The position numbers and the translations under genes were made by a program. Of a DNA stretch of 64,000 nucleotides, positions 22,501-30,250 are shown in pieces. Source of the stretch: Riptortus pedestris (lineage: Eukaryota > Arthropoda > Insecta > Hemiptera > Alydidae); the NCBI GenBank assembly GCA_019009955.1, contig CM032228.1:7966501-8030500 (forward strand). The letters are read 5' to 3'. How positions within the stretch are numbered: the stretch's first letter is position 1; every line of letters begins with the position of its first letter. The notes beneath the pieces were generated by a model. That model was given only the letters and a program-made list of their open reading frames with translations. It ran no database searches and had not been told where the DNA came from.

Positions 22501-25096
22501 ATAGTCTCTTCATAGAATGTAAGCAGCCAGACTGGAGGCAAACCTAAATAAAACCTAGGTAATGGCAAATGCCGTGAAAACACGGGTCATAATAACTAAC
22601 AAGCTTAGAGATAATGTTGGCAAGTACATTTACCTAAGGCAGTTCGTCTTTCTACAAGAAATAGCTTTCAAAGAAAATTCTCAGGACTGTTTCAGGATGG
22701 TTCCAGTTTTGTGTACTGAAATCCGTTATGAAAGAAAACTTTAAAATGAAATGGGAGAAAATTTTTAGCAGTCATGCCTTGCCAGCAGTGACCTATGTGT
22801 GCCAAAACTGCCAAGAAACTTGAGACTGAATCGCAAGTATGACAATGCTCAATTGAGAAGTGTGTGGCCAATGTCAGAAGAAGTGATCGCACTACGAACG
22901 CTGAGCTGAGGAAGCAGACTTGAATGAAGGATGTCGTATGTATTTCATGAGCCTTAAACAGGAAATGTTTGGGTCATATGGCTAGGTTTGATGACAGCAG
23001 GTGGCATAAACTAGCCACTGTATGACAGGAAGAGGAAGAGATGGGCAGGCAGCTTGTAGTAGGAAATGATGGAAGCCAACAACTCCAATCCCCAATAAGT
23101 TTGGTCACCACAGGAATTTAGATCCCACTGACATATTTAAGAACTTGAAAAAGGCAGTGACAGTTTTAAGAACTTGAAAAAGAAAAGGCAATTATACCGC
23201 CAGGATCACCAATTTGCTGAAGGCTGTATTACCAACTCTAATTAGAGGAGAAATAACACTTTTTTTGGGGAACATAAATTTATTTTTTATCACAAACCGT
23301 TCTTTATAATTCTAATCTCTTCAGTAAAATCTCACAGGGGCTCAGTATGGCTATACTAATGTGTTAGTTAAAGTGTTAGCCTTAATTTCATATGGTAAAC
23401 CTAGAGGGGTGGGTTACATTCCCACCACCGCCAATAGGAATTTATTTAGTGACGAACTCATTAAATAAAATCCTTAGTTAAAATCCCTGGCTAGAAAAGG
23501 GTGGTAACCTGTAGATAATCTGTCCTAATTAGCCCTAGTAGCATAAAGAGAACGCTGATAAATAATAATATAATTCTAACCTCTTCTGATTTAAATCATC
23601 GGTCTTAATCTCACATGGTAAACCTAGGATGGCAGGTTCGATTCACGCCCTGGGCAAAAGGAGTTTATTAAGTGACACTAAATAAAATCCTGAGTCCCAC
23701 TCTGGCTAGAAAAGGGTGGTAACCTGTAGATAACTCGTCCCAATTAGCGTTTGTTGCAAAAAAGTAGACGTTAATAAATAATTTAATTTTAACCTCTTCT
23801 GTAAAATCCCACAAGTTACATATGGCTATTAAAATTATAGTCATTGCTATGCTACAATGCAAAAGAGATTATGTTTACTATGCTTGTTAATGTCATTGCT
23901 ATTTTTATATGTCACCCTGTCAATAAAAGGGAGGTATTATTATAATATGGCTTTCCTCTTAATGTGCAGAAAAGACAACCTTATACCTTCTAAATATGAA
24001 CATTCATTTTCACATACGAGTAATAAACTTAGTAAACTTTATGCCATTAAGACTCACAACTCAAACAATACTTTCAAATTGTGTACTCTAATATATTAAA
24101 AAAACAATTAAAATGGTCATAAACTTGTAAATATCTTTTCAAGATGAAGTAAATAGTTACGGTTGCCCATATGGAATGTGCTCAAAGAACGAATAACATT
24201 TCATTAACAATTAATAGGTCATTGAAAAAATTCCTCTTTCTACGGTGTTGCTATTTATGGCTAACAATCATTGCAATATGTATTTACATACTTAAAAAAA
24301 ATAAAGAAAAAAATACATCAAATTTAGTATTTCAAAGTTAAAATATTAAATGGGTTAAATGGTATTCGTGTTAGACAAGACACCTCAAATATATTGGCTG
24401 AATGTAAAATAAATTTTGTCACAATTTACTATTTATTCTGCATAAATATATAACAATGTAAGTTTATAAACTTCAAATATGCATGAGAAGGAAGACTTTC
24501 GCTAAAAATTGTACTTGTATATATTTACTAGAATCCTTCATAAAATAATAAGTTGTTATTAATAGTAAAAAATAAACATTCTTACTAATCTGATTGCAGA
24601 TTTGTTATTAATGTAAGCTGTAAAATAATAACAAAGTAAGTATTGGAAGGAATTTACAGTTTTCAATTTATAGAACCCAACAATGAATTGATTCAAATGT
24701 TTAAAAAATTAAAATAAATAAAACAGTGAATAATTAATGTTTATGATAACTCGGCTAATTTGAACTTGACACTGTCAATTACAAAAAGCATACAAAAGAA
24801 ATAAAGAAATATCAACATGCTGACCTTCTAAAGGGACTGATTTTATTCATATTGAACAAAACAATAATGATCAGGCTTAAAATAGAGCAAAGTATGAACT
24901 ATTTAATGCTAGGTACTTGTAAATATATGAAATAAAAAGAAATACATACTGAGTTGTAAGTGCAATTTTTGTCATCAGATGAACCTAAAACTGCATTGGC
25001 ATCACTTTGAAGTTGGAGCTCTTCTTCTAGAAAATCATCTAGAGTCATTGAGTTTTCTTCATCAGCTTTCTGAACAGTCTCACTATTTTCAGCCAT
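4667..25096 (-). CDS. UBR7: UBR7-type E3 ubiquitin ligase, complete gene (12 coding exons)
   Basis: The twelve exons listed separately join in frame into 432 codons; human UBR7 is 425 residues, so the length fits. Domains seen in order: acidic N-terminus (1-40), UBR-box zinc finger (about 44-117, with CMTC, CLACSYHCHEGH and RCDCG), PHD-type finger (about 137-196, with CTC, CIICEDWYH and CGSC), a Ser/Glu-rich low-complexity linker (about 203-300), and the C-terminal UBR7 domain (about 301-432, with LCSCSSC, DESDTVQAYEEKGK and REDIDEFF). UBR-box proteins bind N-terminal degrons, but UBR7 is the atypical member; in mammals it is a nuclear protein with a PHD finger linked to histone H2B ubiquitination. 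That role is family knowledge, not shown here. All junctions are GT-AG and phase-consistent. It is divergent from the aminopeptidase gene. Introns hold LINE, SINE, mariner and Helentron-like insertions, but the coding frame is unbroken. Confidence 0.95.
5088..5177. repeat. Compound microsatellite (TA)n(GA)n
   Basis: About 28 TA units followed directly by about 16 GA units, in UBR7 intron 11. It makes long spurious frames on both strands (YIYIY and RERER). Confidence 0.95.
5437..6163 (-). pseudogene. LINE with restriction-like endonuclease (R2/R4 group), C-terminal relic
   Basis: One frame reads WTNSVKLNINYAPLRGVPG, then CRRCGRETETPAHVVGNCPH, the CCHC knuckle typical of R2-like elements. After a frameshift near 5845 it continues FEEVYAVDDAGSTRYADIIA, then GLWFGARGMVPKRT, a restriction-like endonuclease pattern. 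The element is 5'-truncated and lies sense to UBR7 in intron 11. Confidence 0.6.
6565..7501 (+). mobile_element. Defective mariner with 29-bp inverted ends
   Basis: Ends 6565-6593 and 7473-7501 are inverted repeats of 29 bases with two mismatches (CGTAGTAAGGCCCATAAG on the left). TACA directly flanks both, which includes the TA target duplication. At 937 bases it is shorter than an active mariner (about 1.3 kb). It sits in the (TA)n of an older Helentron-like copy whose end continues at 7502. Confidence 0.8.
6733..7420 (+). pseudogene. mariner transposase, frameshifted and truncated
   Basis: The N-terminal helix-turn-helix part is intact (RAVIKFFCKEGLTPAQI, DDPRPGRPLEA, MGLSKTSVLRIIKEH). After a frameshift near 7165 the first catalytic Asp lies in TGDET. 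Another shift gives DCKGILLIDLKERNTTMNG. The remaining catalytic region is deleted. Not functional. Confidence 0.8.
7502..7830. mobile_element. Helentron-like ends arranged as a fold-back
   Basis: 7502-7640 is the end block TTTTGAATGTACCTCATTTT to GGGAAATCGGC in one orientation. From about 7615 the same end runs in the opposite orientation, finishing with GGAAATCGGCTTAGTTAACG and a stem-loop (CGCAGTCCCTGCG) near 7815. The two halves share the central palindrome. Confidence 0.55.
7935..8106 (-). CDS. UBR7: UBR7 exon 11 (C-terminal domain)
   Basis: Residues 325-382. NLYADLNVAWILDESDTVQA and YEEKGK are strongly conserved in UBR7 proteins. Acceptor atttgcag, donor gtgagt, ends in phase 1. Confidence 0.95.
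8400..8465 (+). mobile_element. Helitron 3' terminus, degenerate
   Basis: CCCGGGCAACACCAGG forms a stem-loop, followed nine bases later by CTAG and a T. Hairpin then CTRR-T is the Helitron 3' signature. Confidence 0.6.
8480..8595 (-). mobile_element. Helentron-like 5' end fragment
   Basis: TTATTTTTGTCATGCCTAGG to TTAAGGGAAATCTGCTAA, the end block of the family, directly after the Helitron end. Confidence 0.5.
8815..9500 (+). repeat. Degenerate Helitron interior split by a SINE
   Basis: Blocks such as GTATAACAAAGCATAAA and AACAATTTTATTGGGCACAA, and two copies of the region around CCTATTGG, match the interior repeats of the Helitrons at 31470-32170. The piece is split by the SINE at 9024-9243. 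Confidence 0.5.
9024..9243 (-). mobile_element. tRNA-derived SINE (family S1)
   Basis: On the minus strand it has an A-box-like region (GTTAGCCATGTGAGTTAAAG), and then the family body ending in a TTAATAAATAATAA-type tail. The B box is partly lost here. Confidence 0.7.
9585..9694 (-). CDS. UBR7: UBR7 exon 10 (start of C-terminal domain)
   Basis: Residues 288-324. FWSSNLRSSLCSCSSC matches the vertebrate Trp/Asn-Arg and Cys-x-Cys-x-x-Cys segment that opens the C-terminal domain. Acceptor ctttcag, donor gtacat, phase 0. Confidence 0.92.
9781..9838 (-). CDS. UBR7: UBR7 exon 9 (linker)
   Basis: Fifty-eight bases, NACVNGTSPPSDKPSLESK. Acceptor ttccccag, donor gtattt, phase 1 out. The intron to exon 10 is only 86 bases. 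Confidence 0.84.
10319..10643 (-). mobile_element. Short Helentron-like copy without (TA)n
   Basis: Both ends are intact (AAGTCCGTCACGCAGGGGCT and GGGAAATCTGCTAAAA), but it is only about 325 bases long. The central (TA)n and flanking blocks are deleted. Confidence 0.7.
10660..11370. other. UBR7 intron 8 sequence with no recognised feature
   Basis: About 700 bases of AT-rich sequence; nothing coding or repeated was identified. Confidence 0.4.
11376..11601 (+). mobile_element. tRNA-derived SINE S1, full-length copy
   Basis: Good representative: GGGGCTCAGG start, A-box-like segment, B-box-like GAGTTTGATTCTCGCC, TTATTTAGTGACGAAATTCA, CCCACCCTGGCTAGAAAGGG, and a TTAATAAATAATAATAAAA tail. The B box suggests a tRNA origin; no functional tRNA fold is expected. 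Confidence 0.8.
11630..12135 (-). repeat. Degenerate Helentron-like body
   Basis: Diverged interior blocks of the family (CGGAGATATTTTGAATTTTC, TCGGTTAATTTTCAATATAG, TTTTAGCCGTTAACAAACA) in the A2 subtype order, without clear ends. Confidence 0.45.
12292..12368 (-). CDS. UBR7: UBR7 exon 8 (linker)
   Basis: Seventy-seven bases encoding a Ser/Asn/Glu-rich linker (NESEINKAPEASSTSNDD). Acceptor tttaacag, donor gtatgt; phases 1 in, 0 out. Composition resembles the acidic linker of vertebrate UBR7. Confidence 0.82.
12741..12783 (-). CDS. UBR7: UBR7 exon 7 (linker micro-exon)
   Basis: Only 43 bases (ADVLTNGLLKTEEE plus one base). Accepted because the acceptor (ttttctag), the donor (gtatat), the open frame and both neighbouring phases agree. 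Confidence 0.78.
12826..12990 (-). mobile_element. SINE S1, diverged copy
   Basis: Antisense matches to the SINE body (AGTTCATCACTAAATAAATT and the tRNA-like half). It lies just upstream of UBR7 exon 7 in transcript order. Confidence 0.6.
13324..14061 (-). mobile_element. Helentron-like element, near full length
   Basis: From AAAAGTCTGTCACGCAGGGA to GAGAAATCTGCTAAAA. It contains an interior G-run and the conserved blocks, but (TA)n is absent. It ends 89 bases before the 3' edge of UBR7 exon 6. Confidence 0.65.
14150..14229 (-). CDS. UBR7: UBR7 exon 6 (linker)
   Basis: Eighty bases encoding VPISKNEPPADKSESEINVS and onward, hydrophilic linker. The frame is fixed by the phases of both neighbours. 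Acceptor gatttcag, donor gtaagt. Little conservation is expected here. Confidence 0.85.
14711..15412 (-). mobile_element. Helentron-like element, truncated
   Basis: Begins inside the terminal block (ACTAAGCAGATTTCCC) and runs through the interior to CAGATAGACAAATATG. The (TA)n and the other end are missing. Confidence 0.6.
15588..15690 (-). CDS. UBR7: UBR7 exon 5 (second half of PHD finger)
   Basis: Residues 168-202. HLKTELPPEGNYAEMICGSC continues the finger and gives its last cysteine pair, followed by TDRLTFLKYY. Acceptor tgatttcag, donor gtaaat, ends in phase 1. Confidence 0.94.
15700..16025. other. Intron sequence without recognised feature
   Basis: AT-rich UBR7 intron 4; a short chance frame at 15826-16047 has no recognisable content. 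Confidence 0.4.
16028..16632 (-). mobile_element. Helentron-like element with (TA)n core
   Basis: AAAAAGTCCGTCATGCGTAA to GGGAAATCTGCTAAAA with about 27 TA units at 16458-16512. The outermost stem-loop is shortened by a deletion of the second half of the stem region. Confidence 0.7.
16640..17850. other. Intron sequence, no recognised gene
   Basis: Contains a chance frame at 17099-17320. No protein family, RNA or repeat family was recognised. Confidence 0.35.
17845..18655 (+). repeat. Diverged tandem duplication of about 450 bases
   Basis: Two copies begin near 17845 and 18300. Shared points in order: AAGTAAAGTA, CATAAGTCAAAAA, AATGTTGAAATTTC versus AATGTTAAAATTTC, a T/C-rich then GGGGAGG stretch, AAATTTCTCT, and GTGT with CATAAAA. 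Origin unknown. Confidence 0.55.
18668..18976. mobile_element. Two SINE S1 halves joined head to head
   Basis: 18668-18808 is an antisense copy and 18809-18976 a sense copy, meeting inside the tRNA-like half (GACTCTAGG then TGAGACCTAGAG). The result is an imperfect palindrome of about 300 bases. Confidence 0.65.
19267..19416 (-). CDS. UBR7: UBR7 exon 4 (first half of PHD finger)
   Basis: Residues 118-167. TYNQNFKGLYCTC, RPYPDPEDD and MIQCIICEDWYH are nearly identical to the vertebrate protein and give the first PHD cysteine pairs and the histidine. Acceptor tttatttag, donor gtaatg, phase 0 at both ends. Confidence 0.95.
19500..19935 (-). repeat. Degenerate Helentron-like element
   Basis: ATGCACGCAGGGACTGCTTA starts a decayed terminal block, followed by diverged interior blocks. 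Confidence 0.45.
19950..20740. other. UBR7 intron 3-side sequence, nothing recognised
   Basis: AT-rich sequence (UBR7 intron 3) with no open frame of interest and no recognised repeat. Confidence 0.35.
20745..21120 (-). mobile_element. Second tRNA-derived SINE (Ser/Leu-like head)
   Basis: On the minus strand GTCCGAGGAGGTTAAGGCG is a good tRNA-Ser/Leu D-arm and A box, and GGTTCGATCCTCGCC is a B box about 70 bases later. A non-tRNA body follows. Different from S1; only one copy seen in the window. Confidence 0.55.
21333..21393 (-). CDS. UBR7: UBR7 exon 3 (end of UBR box)
   Basis: Sixty-one bases covering residues 97-117, with FFRCDCGNSRF supplying the last zinc ligands of the UBR box. Acceptor atttcag, donor gtgagt; ends in phase 0. 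Confidence 0.93.
21471..21613 (-). CDS. UBR7: UBR7 exon 2 (core of UBR box)
   Basis: Residues 50-97. Acceptor ttttcag, donor gtatta, ends in phase 2. RQALYACMTC, GICLACSYHCH and ELYTK match the UBR-box core, including Cys and His zinc ligands. It is separated from exon 3 by an intron of only 77 bases. Confidence 0.95.
22290..23060 (+). pseudogene. LINE reverse-transcriptase relic (RTE/BovB-like pattern), antisense to UBR7
   Basis: Decayed frames read FRKAFDLVFHGRL (usual IDYKKAFDSV), then LEDLKEMLNSL, KYIYLRQFVFL (usual KYLGQ-type), and near the end LGHMARFDDSRWHKLAT (usual GHIARMDDERW). Many stops and shifts. It lies in UBR7 intron 1. Confidence 0.6.
23337..23571 (+). mobile_element. SINE S1
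   Basis: GGGGCTCAGTATGGCTA start to an AATAATAATA tail. The whole body is recognisable, and the B box is degraded. Confidence 0.7.
23598..23784 (+). mobile_element. SINE S1, 5'-truncated
   Basis: Starts within the tRNA-like half (ATCGGTCTTAATCTCACATG) with an intact B box GGTTCGATTC and ends at AATAAATAATTT, only 27 bases after the preceding copy. Confidence 0.7.
23860..24890. other. AT-rich part of UBR7 intron 1
   Basis: About 1 kb with no recognised element; the frame at 23857-24099 looks like chance. Confidence 0.4.
24950..25096 (-). CDS. UBR7: UBR7 exon 1 (start codon, residues 1-49)
   Basis: Starts at ATG 25096 in a good context (AATAATGGC) and ends at TCA before gtatgt, phase 0. It encodes an acidic segment ending in SSDDKNCTYNS, whose Cys45 is the first UBR-box cysteine (human equivalent SEKCSYSQ). 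Upstream in the same frame there is no further Met before a stop. Confidence 0.93.
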
Positions 25097-25131
25097 TATT
25101 AAAGACTTAACCTAGTAAATCTGGCTACGAA

Positions 25132-25147
25132 GGCGGAAATTTGGCGC
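25132..25147. promoter_or_regulatory. E2F-like elements upstream of UBR7
   Basis: GGCGGAAA followed directly by TTTGGCGC, two opposed E2F-type half motifs 36-51 bases before the UBR7 ATG. No TATA box is seen on this side. A TATA-less promoter would suit a broadly expressed nuclear gene. Motif-only evidence. Confidence 0.3.
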
Positions 25148-25767
25148 GATTTGCAACTAGATTAACTGCAAGCAATTAGTATGTTCTGTCACAACATGAT
25201 TTGAGATTCTTCACCCTTTGTCCTGCCTAGACCTAAAGGAGTTTTCGAATTGTATTACTTAGCAATGCGATAAAAACATAACATGGGTATACTTCGCAGT
25301 CAACTGATAGCCAAAACCGCAATACTTATCAAAGGAAACCCCAAATGATTAGATTTTATATCATATCAATACCCTACGAGGAAAGATTTCCAGAACGAAA
25401 TGTTAATTTATTGCCAAAAGACGTTTAATGTTAATCGTATGTACATAATATCCATAGAGAATCAACAGATAGTAACTTCTCGGGGGAAAAAAGGTCAATC
25501 AAAAAAACTATCTCGAGATTGGAGCAAATCAACTTCTACCTTAATAATAGATATTGAGTCAAAAGTTTCTCAAAATTTTCTAACAAAAAGTTGAAATCAA
25601 TGCCAATTTTAACAATAAGGGCAAAAGATTTTGAATGGAGAACTAGATTATGTTTTCCGAATAAAGTATCATCTAATCGATGCTAATTTCTTTTAAATCG
25701 ATAACTTAAAGCCTTTAAACCATTTTTATTTTAATTACAATGTATTAAGTTGGACTCTTAGAATATT

Positions 25768-25916
25768 ATTATTTATTAAAGTCCACATTTTACTAATTTG
25801 GCGGGTTATCTACAGGTTACCGCCCTTTTCTAGCCAGGGTGGGACTAAGGATTTTATTCAATGAGTTCGCCACTAAAGAAATTCCTATTGCCCAGGCGGG
25901 GATTGAACTCGCCAGA
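25768..25916 (-). mobile_element. SINE S1, truncated
   Basis: Tail and body (GGGTTATCTACAGGTTACCG) in antisense, ending in the B box region (GGGATTGAACTCGCC). Confidence 0.65.
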
Positions 25917-26261
25917 TTTTGGACTTCTAGAATTAAAGTAAAAACAAATATTTCAAATCGCTTTTTCCTACCATAACGTAGAAATTCATTATATAACGAT
26001 TCATTTTGATTTGAGCTTCAAGCGTAGTCCTTGTGACTTAATAATACATTAATTTTTTAATTTGATACATAGAGGTAGGCAAAGAGAAAGCAACAATTAT
26101 GCAATTCGTTAGCCATCAAGTAATCCGACAATAAACAGGATTATTTTTTTTTTTAAAAATATAAGGGCGTCGCACAGGCTTTCCTAGTAAGTTGACAGCC
26201 CGCTGCGTAAACTTAGCAGATTTTTAGAGAATGACGTAGATCTTGTTTAGTGGAAGTACTT

Positions 26262-26380
26262 TATTTAATGAGTTCGGCACTTAATAAATTTCTATTGCCC
26301 AGGCGGGAATCGAACTCACCACTCTAGGTTTAACATATGATATTAAGACCAACGCCTTAACTCACATGGCTAAACTGAGC
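26262..26380 (-). mobile_element. SINE S1, tRNA-like half
   Basis: Antisense copy keeping the B box (GGGAATCGAACTCACC) and the 5' head; the distal body and tail are missing. Confidence 0.65.
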
Positions 26381-26694
26381 CCTTTCTCGCCAATTAAATG
26401 TTCAATATTCGAAAAAAATGTCTATATGAGTACAACCTCCATAGCTGATTCCCCTAAGAGAAAACGCGCTAAGGAAATCTAGGCCTTATTTCATTAGTAT
26501 TATACATTGGGTCTTAGGCACTTACGTAAGCACTATTACAAAGTCTCTTTGCAACAATATTTTATGTTACAAGCCTCTTTTCAACAATAACGCCCAACAA
26601 TTACTAATTAGGGTATTTTCCTAGATTAAGACAGACGTCGGCAGGCTTGCAAGACTCGGAATGCCAATGTTGATACTAAAACCGTTTACTTTAG

Positions 26695-26741
26695 AGATAA
26701 CAGCTAGATCTTCTAATGATTCCCACTTTGTTTATTGATAA
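26695..26741 (+). promoter_or_regulatory. Two GATA-factor sites upstream of aminopeptidase N
   Basis: AGATAA at 26695-26700 and TGATAA at 26736-26741, 31-77 bases before the TATA box. GATA factors drive enterocyte digestive genes in insects, so these sites fit midgut expression of an aminopeptidase N. Short motifs occur by chance, so the role is inferred. Confidence 0.4.
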
Positions 26742-26771
26742 CAGGCTGGGAAGGTTTAGATGTGCAAACAT

Positions 26772-26811
26772 TATAAAAAGGCGGGCTGGGTTCTAGGCTC
26801 GGTTCAGTCTG
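26772..26811 (+). promoter_or_regulatory. Core promoter of aminopeptidase N: TATA box and initiator
   Basis: TATAAAAA at 26772-26779, and an arthropod-type initiator TTCAGTC with the likely start A at 26806, a usable 34-base spacing. The predicted 5' UTR is about 40 bases long, ending at the ATG at 26846. Confidence 0.65.
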
Positions 26812-26845
26812 ATAGAGTAGAGACTTGCAGATGCTAGGGCCAACC

Positions 26846-26972
26846 ATGGCGATACCTCTGCTGCTCTGCCTTGTGGTTGCTACTTCGGCTTACGACAGGC
26901 TGTCTAAAGATGCTCACCCTATCAAGTACAGTCTCACCCTTCGCCCCAATATGAAAACCTTCACATATCAAG
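26846..26972 (+). CDS. Aminopeptidase N exon 1
   Basis: Signal peptide and start of the N-domain ([20 protein letters not shown], then KTFTYQ). Donor AAG/gtaagt, phase 1. Followed by a 10.5-kb intron filled with mobile elements. Confidence 0.92.
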
Positions 26973-28398
26973 GTAAGTTTCATTCATATATGTCTTTCCC
27001 TATCCTCTGCTTGGGATTCAGGTTAGCTATGTGTGTTAAGGCGTTGGTCTTAATCCCAGTTTGCTAACCTAGAGTCGTGATTTCCATTCTCGCGTAGGCA
27101 ATAGGAATTTACTTAGTGGAGAACTCATTAAATAAAATCCTTAGTCCCACCCTGGCTAGAAAAAGTCCGTCACTCAAGGGGCTATGTCAACTAAGCAGAT
27201 TTCTCACAAGCGACACGTATTTGCATTTACTTCAAGACGTAAACGTTCAATGAGAACAGTATTCGTTATTTAGGATTCAAATAATGTGTTTCACAATTTA
27301 ATCGCTCATTGTTAATATAACTTCAGTAGGAGTGGGGGTTTACTGAAGGCCAAAATCGAAAATAAGCAAATATCTCTGTTAATATTAAAGGTAGTGAAAA
27401 AATTATATAACAACGTTTATAGAAACTTACATTTAAAATAAGTTTGGTTCTATACAATTTTTCGATCCGATACATATTAACGGAGATATTTCAAATTCTC
27501 GAAATTCCTCCCCTCTTACCCCCCTTCCCAATCCCGATTTCAGCCGTTAACGAGCTTGATCTTTCTTTTTACAAAAAAACACTTATATAAGGACTTTTGG
27601 TAATGATAAACAAAAATTGCGTCCGTTAGAGCGGTAACAAATATATATATCAAATTTTAAACGGACCTCATTTTCGTTATCCCCTTGGTAGGATCGATGG
27701 ACATTTGGGGAAATTTTTCGAAAATCCCGTCATGAGTATAACCTGAATAGCTGATTTCACTTAAGGGTGATAACCTTTCGCCAATCCGCACCAAATAGCC
27801 TTACTAGTACAAAGTGGACGTTAATAAATACGTAACATATTATCCTTTGCTTAACACTCGCTACTTCACTCATGGGAGCTTGTCAAGGCTGTAAGAAATT
27901 ACATTCTTACTTAGCTATTAAAAAGTCCGTCACGCAGGGGCTGCGTAAACTAAGCATATTTCCCACGTGAAGTTATACAATAGAGAAATCTGCCCAATAA
28001 CAAGTGTAGTAAGTATTAAGGGATCACTAAACTTATACACGAGGGTGGAATAGTTACGAACACGGCCGCCAGAGCTCTCTTCAGAAAGTACCAAACAGCT
28101 CACTCCTGCCGACCAACGCAGAATGCAAATGCAAATATCTCGGTTAATATTCAAGATACAGAATAAATGTATAAGACAATATTTATAGTAAATTTAATTT
28201 GCAATAAGATTGGTTCTATACAATGTTTCGATCCGACGCATAATAACGGAGATAGTTCGAATTTTCCGAAAATCCCCCCTCCCACTGGTCCGATTTCAGC
28301 CATTAACGAACTTGATCTTCCTTTTTACATAAAACGATTAAATTCCGAATTTGGTAACGATCAAATAAAAATTGCGACCGCTAGAGCGTTAACAGACA

Positions 28399-28452
<54 letters not shown>

Positions 28453-29309
28453 TTGAACGGACCTCATTTTCGTCATCTCCTGGGTAGGATCGATGGACAT
28501 TTGAAGAAATTTTTCGAAACTCGCGTCATGAGTACGACCTCAATAGCTGATTTCCCTTAAGGGAAATCTGCTAAAATGAAATAGATTCCTGAAATGCTTG
28601 AATTAAAATAATCAGGAGAACACTATTTAAACATATAACAGGACTTGTTGTGTAAACGAGTAAGTTAAGCACAGCAATCACCGATCTCCATGTTCAATTA
28701 AGCTACTTGGAGTGATAGAGAAAGAGTCTAACTAAGGGGAGTAAACATAGCAGATTTCCCATGTGCTGTTATGACACGCTTGTGATCTCATCTCACCACA
28801 TATTCTCTATTTAAAAAAGTCCGTCACGCACGGTAAGTTTTACAATAGAGAAATCTGCCGAATAACAACTGTAGTAGTAAGAAACCTCTAAATCTAAAAC
28901 ATTATTTACGTCGTAATAACCCAGTAGTTTCTAGCCCCAAAAAACAGTTAACCTAAACCTATTCACGAGGGACGAATAGTTATGGAAACGGCCACCAGAG
29001 CTCTCGGCGGAAAGTCCGACCACACGCAGATTACAAATGCAAATATCTCGGTTAATATTCAAGATAGAGACTAAATGCATATAACAAGAGATTGGTTCTA
29101 TACAATATTTCGATCCGATGCTTAATAACGGAGATATTTCGAATTTTTGAAAATCCCCCCTCTAAACCCCCCCTCCCACTGGTCCGATTTCAGCCATTAA
29201 CGAACTTGATCTTTCTTTTTACATAAAACGATTAAATACCGAGTTTGGTGACGATTAAACAAGAATTGCGACCGCTAGAGTGTTAACAGACAAATATATA
29301 TATATGTCT

Positions 29310-29379
<70 letters not shown>

Positions 29380-30059
29380 TTGAACGGACCTCATTTTCGT
29401 CATCTCCTGGGTGGGATCGATGGACATTTGAAGACATTTTTCGAAAATCGCGTCATGAGTACGACCTCAATAGCTGATTTCCCTTAAGGGAAATCTGCTA
29501 AAACGTGGCGGGGAGGGGGTAGGAGGGGTACTAAAGGTTGAAAACCAGAAAGAACAAATAACTGGTTAAATACAATACTTAAGTTACGAAAAACGTCCGT
29601 CACGCAGGGGCTGCGTGAACTAAGCAGATTTCCCACGTGAAGTTATACAATAGAGAAATTTACGAGAGCCAAACAGTTACGGAAACAGGCGAACTAGCTT
29701 TTGCCGGAAACCCACGACTAGGACCGAAGTTAGCCGATCTCATCTCGTCCGTTACGTGCACACACATAATATAAATGCAAATATCTCGGTTAATATTCAA
29801 GATAGAGAATAAATGTATATAACAATATTAATAGTAAATTTAATTTGCAATAAGATTGGTTCTATACAATTTTACGATCCGACTTGTGGTAACGGAGATC
29901 ATTTGAATTTTCGGAAATCAACCCCTCTAAACCCCCCCCCCCTCCTCCCACTAGTCCGATTTCAGCCATTAACGAACTTGATCTTTCTTTTTACATAAGA
30001 CTACTAAATATCGAGTTTGGTAACGATTAAACAATATTTGCGACCGCTAAAGCGGTAAC

Positions 30060-30092
<33 letters not shown>

Positions 30093-30190
30093 ATTTTGAA
30101 CGGACCTCTTAGCAGATTTCCCTTAAGGGAAAAATTTCTTCAAATGCCCCTCGATCACTACCCAGGAGATAACGAAAATGAGGTCCGTTC

Positions 30191-30250
<60 letters not shown>

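Larger units (their letters stand above)
25150..26680. other. Intergenic region between the divergent genes
   Basis: About 1.7 kb between the two start codons. It holds two SINE pieces (25768-25916 and 26262-26380) and short Helentron-like fragments (26170-26235 and 26400-26470). No open frame with gene-like content was seen. Confidence 0.6.

Noticed and set aside
24899..25096. 65-codon ORF as a small independent protein
   Set aside because: Its first 49 codons are UBR7 exon 1; the rest reads through the donor site into the intron.
26831..26845. ATG at 26831 as the aminopeptidase start
   Set aside because: In frame but in a poor context (C at -3), whereas ATG 26846 has A at -3 and G at +4 and still gives a complete signal peptide. 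Not excluded.
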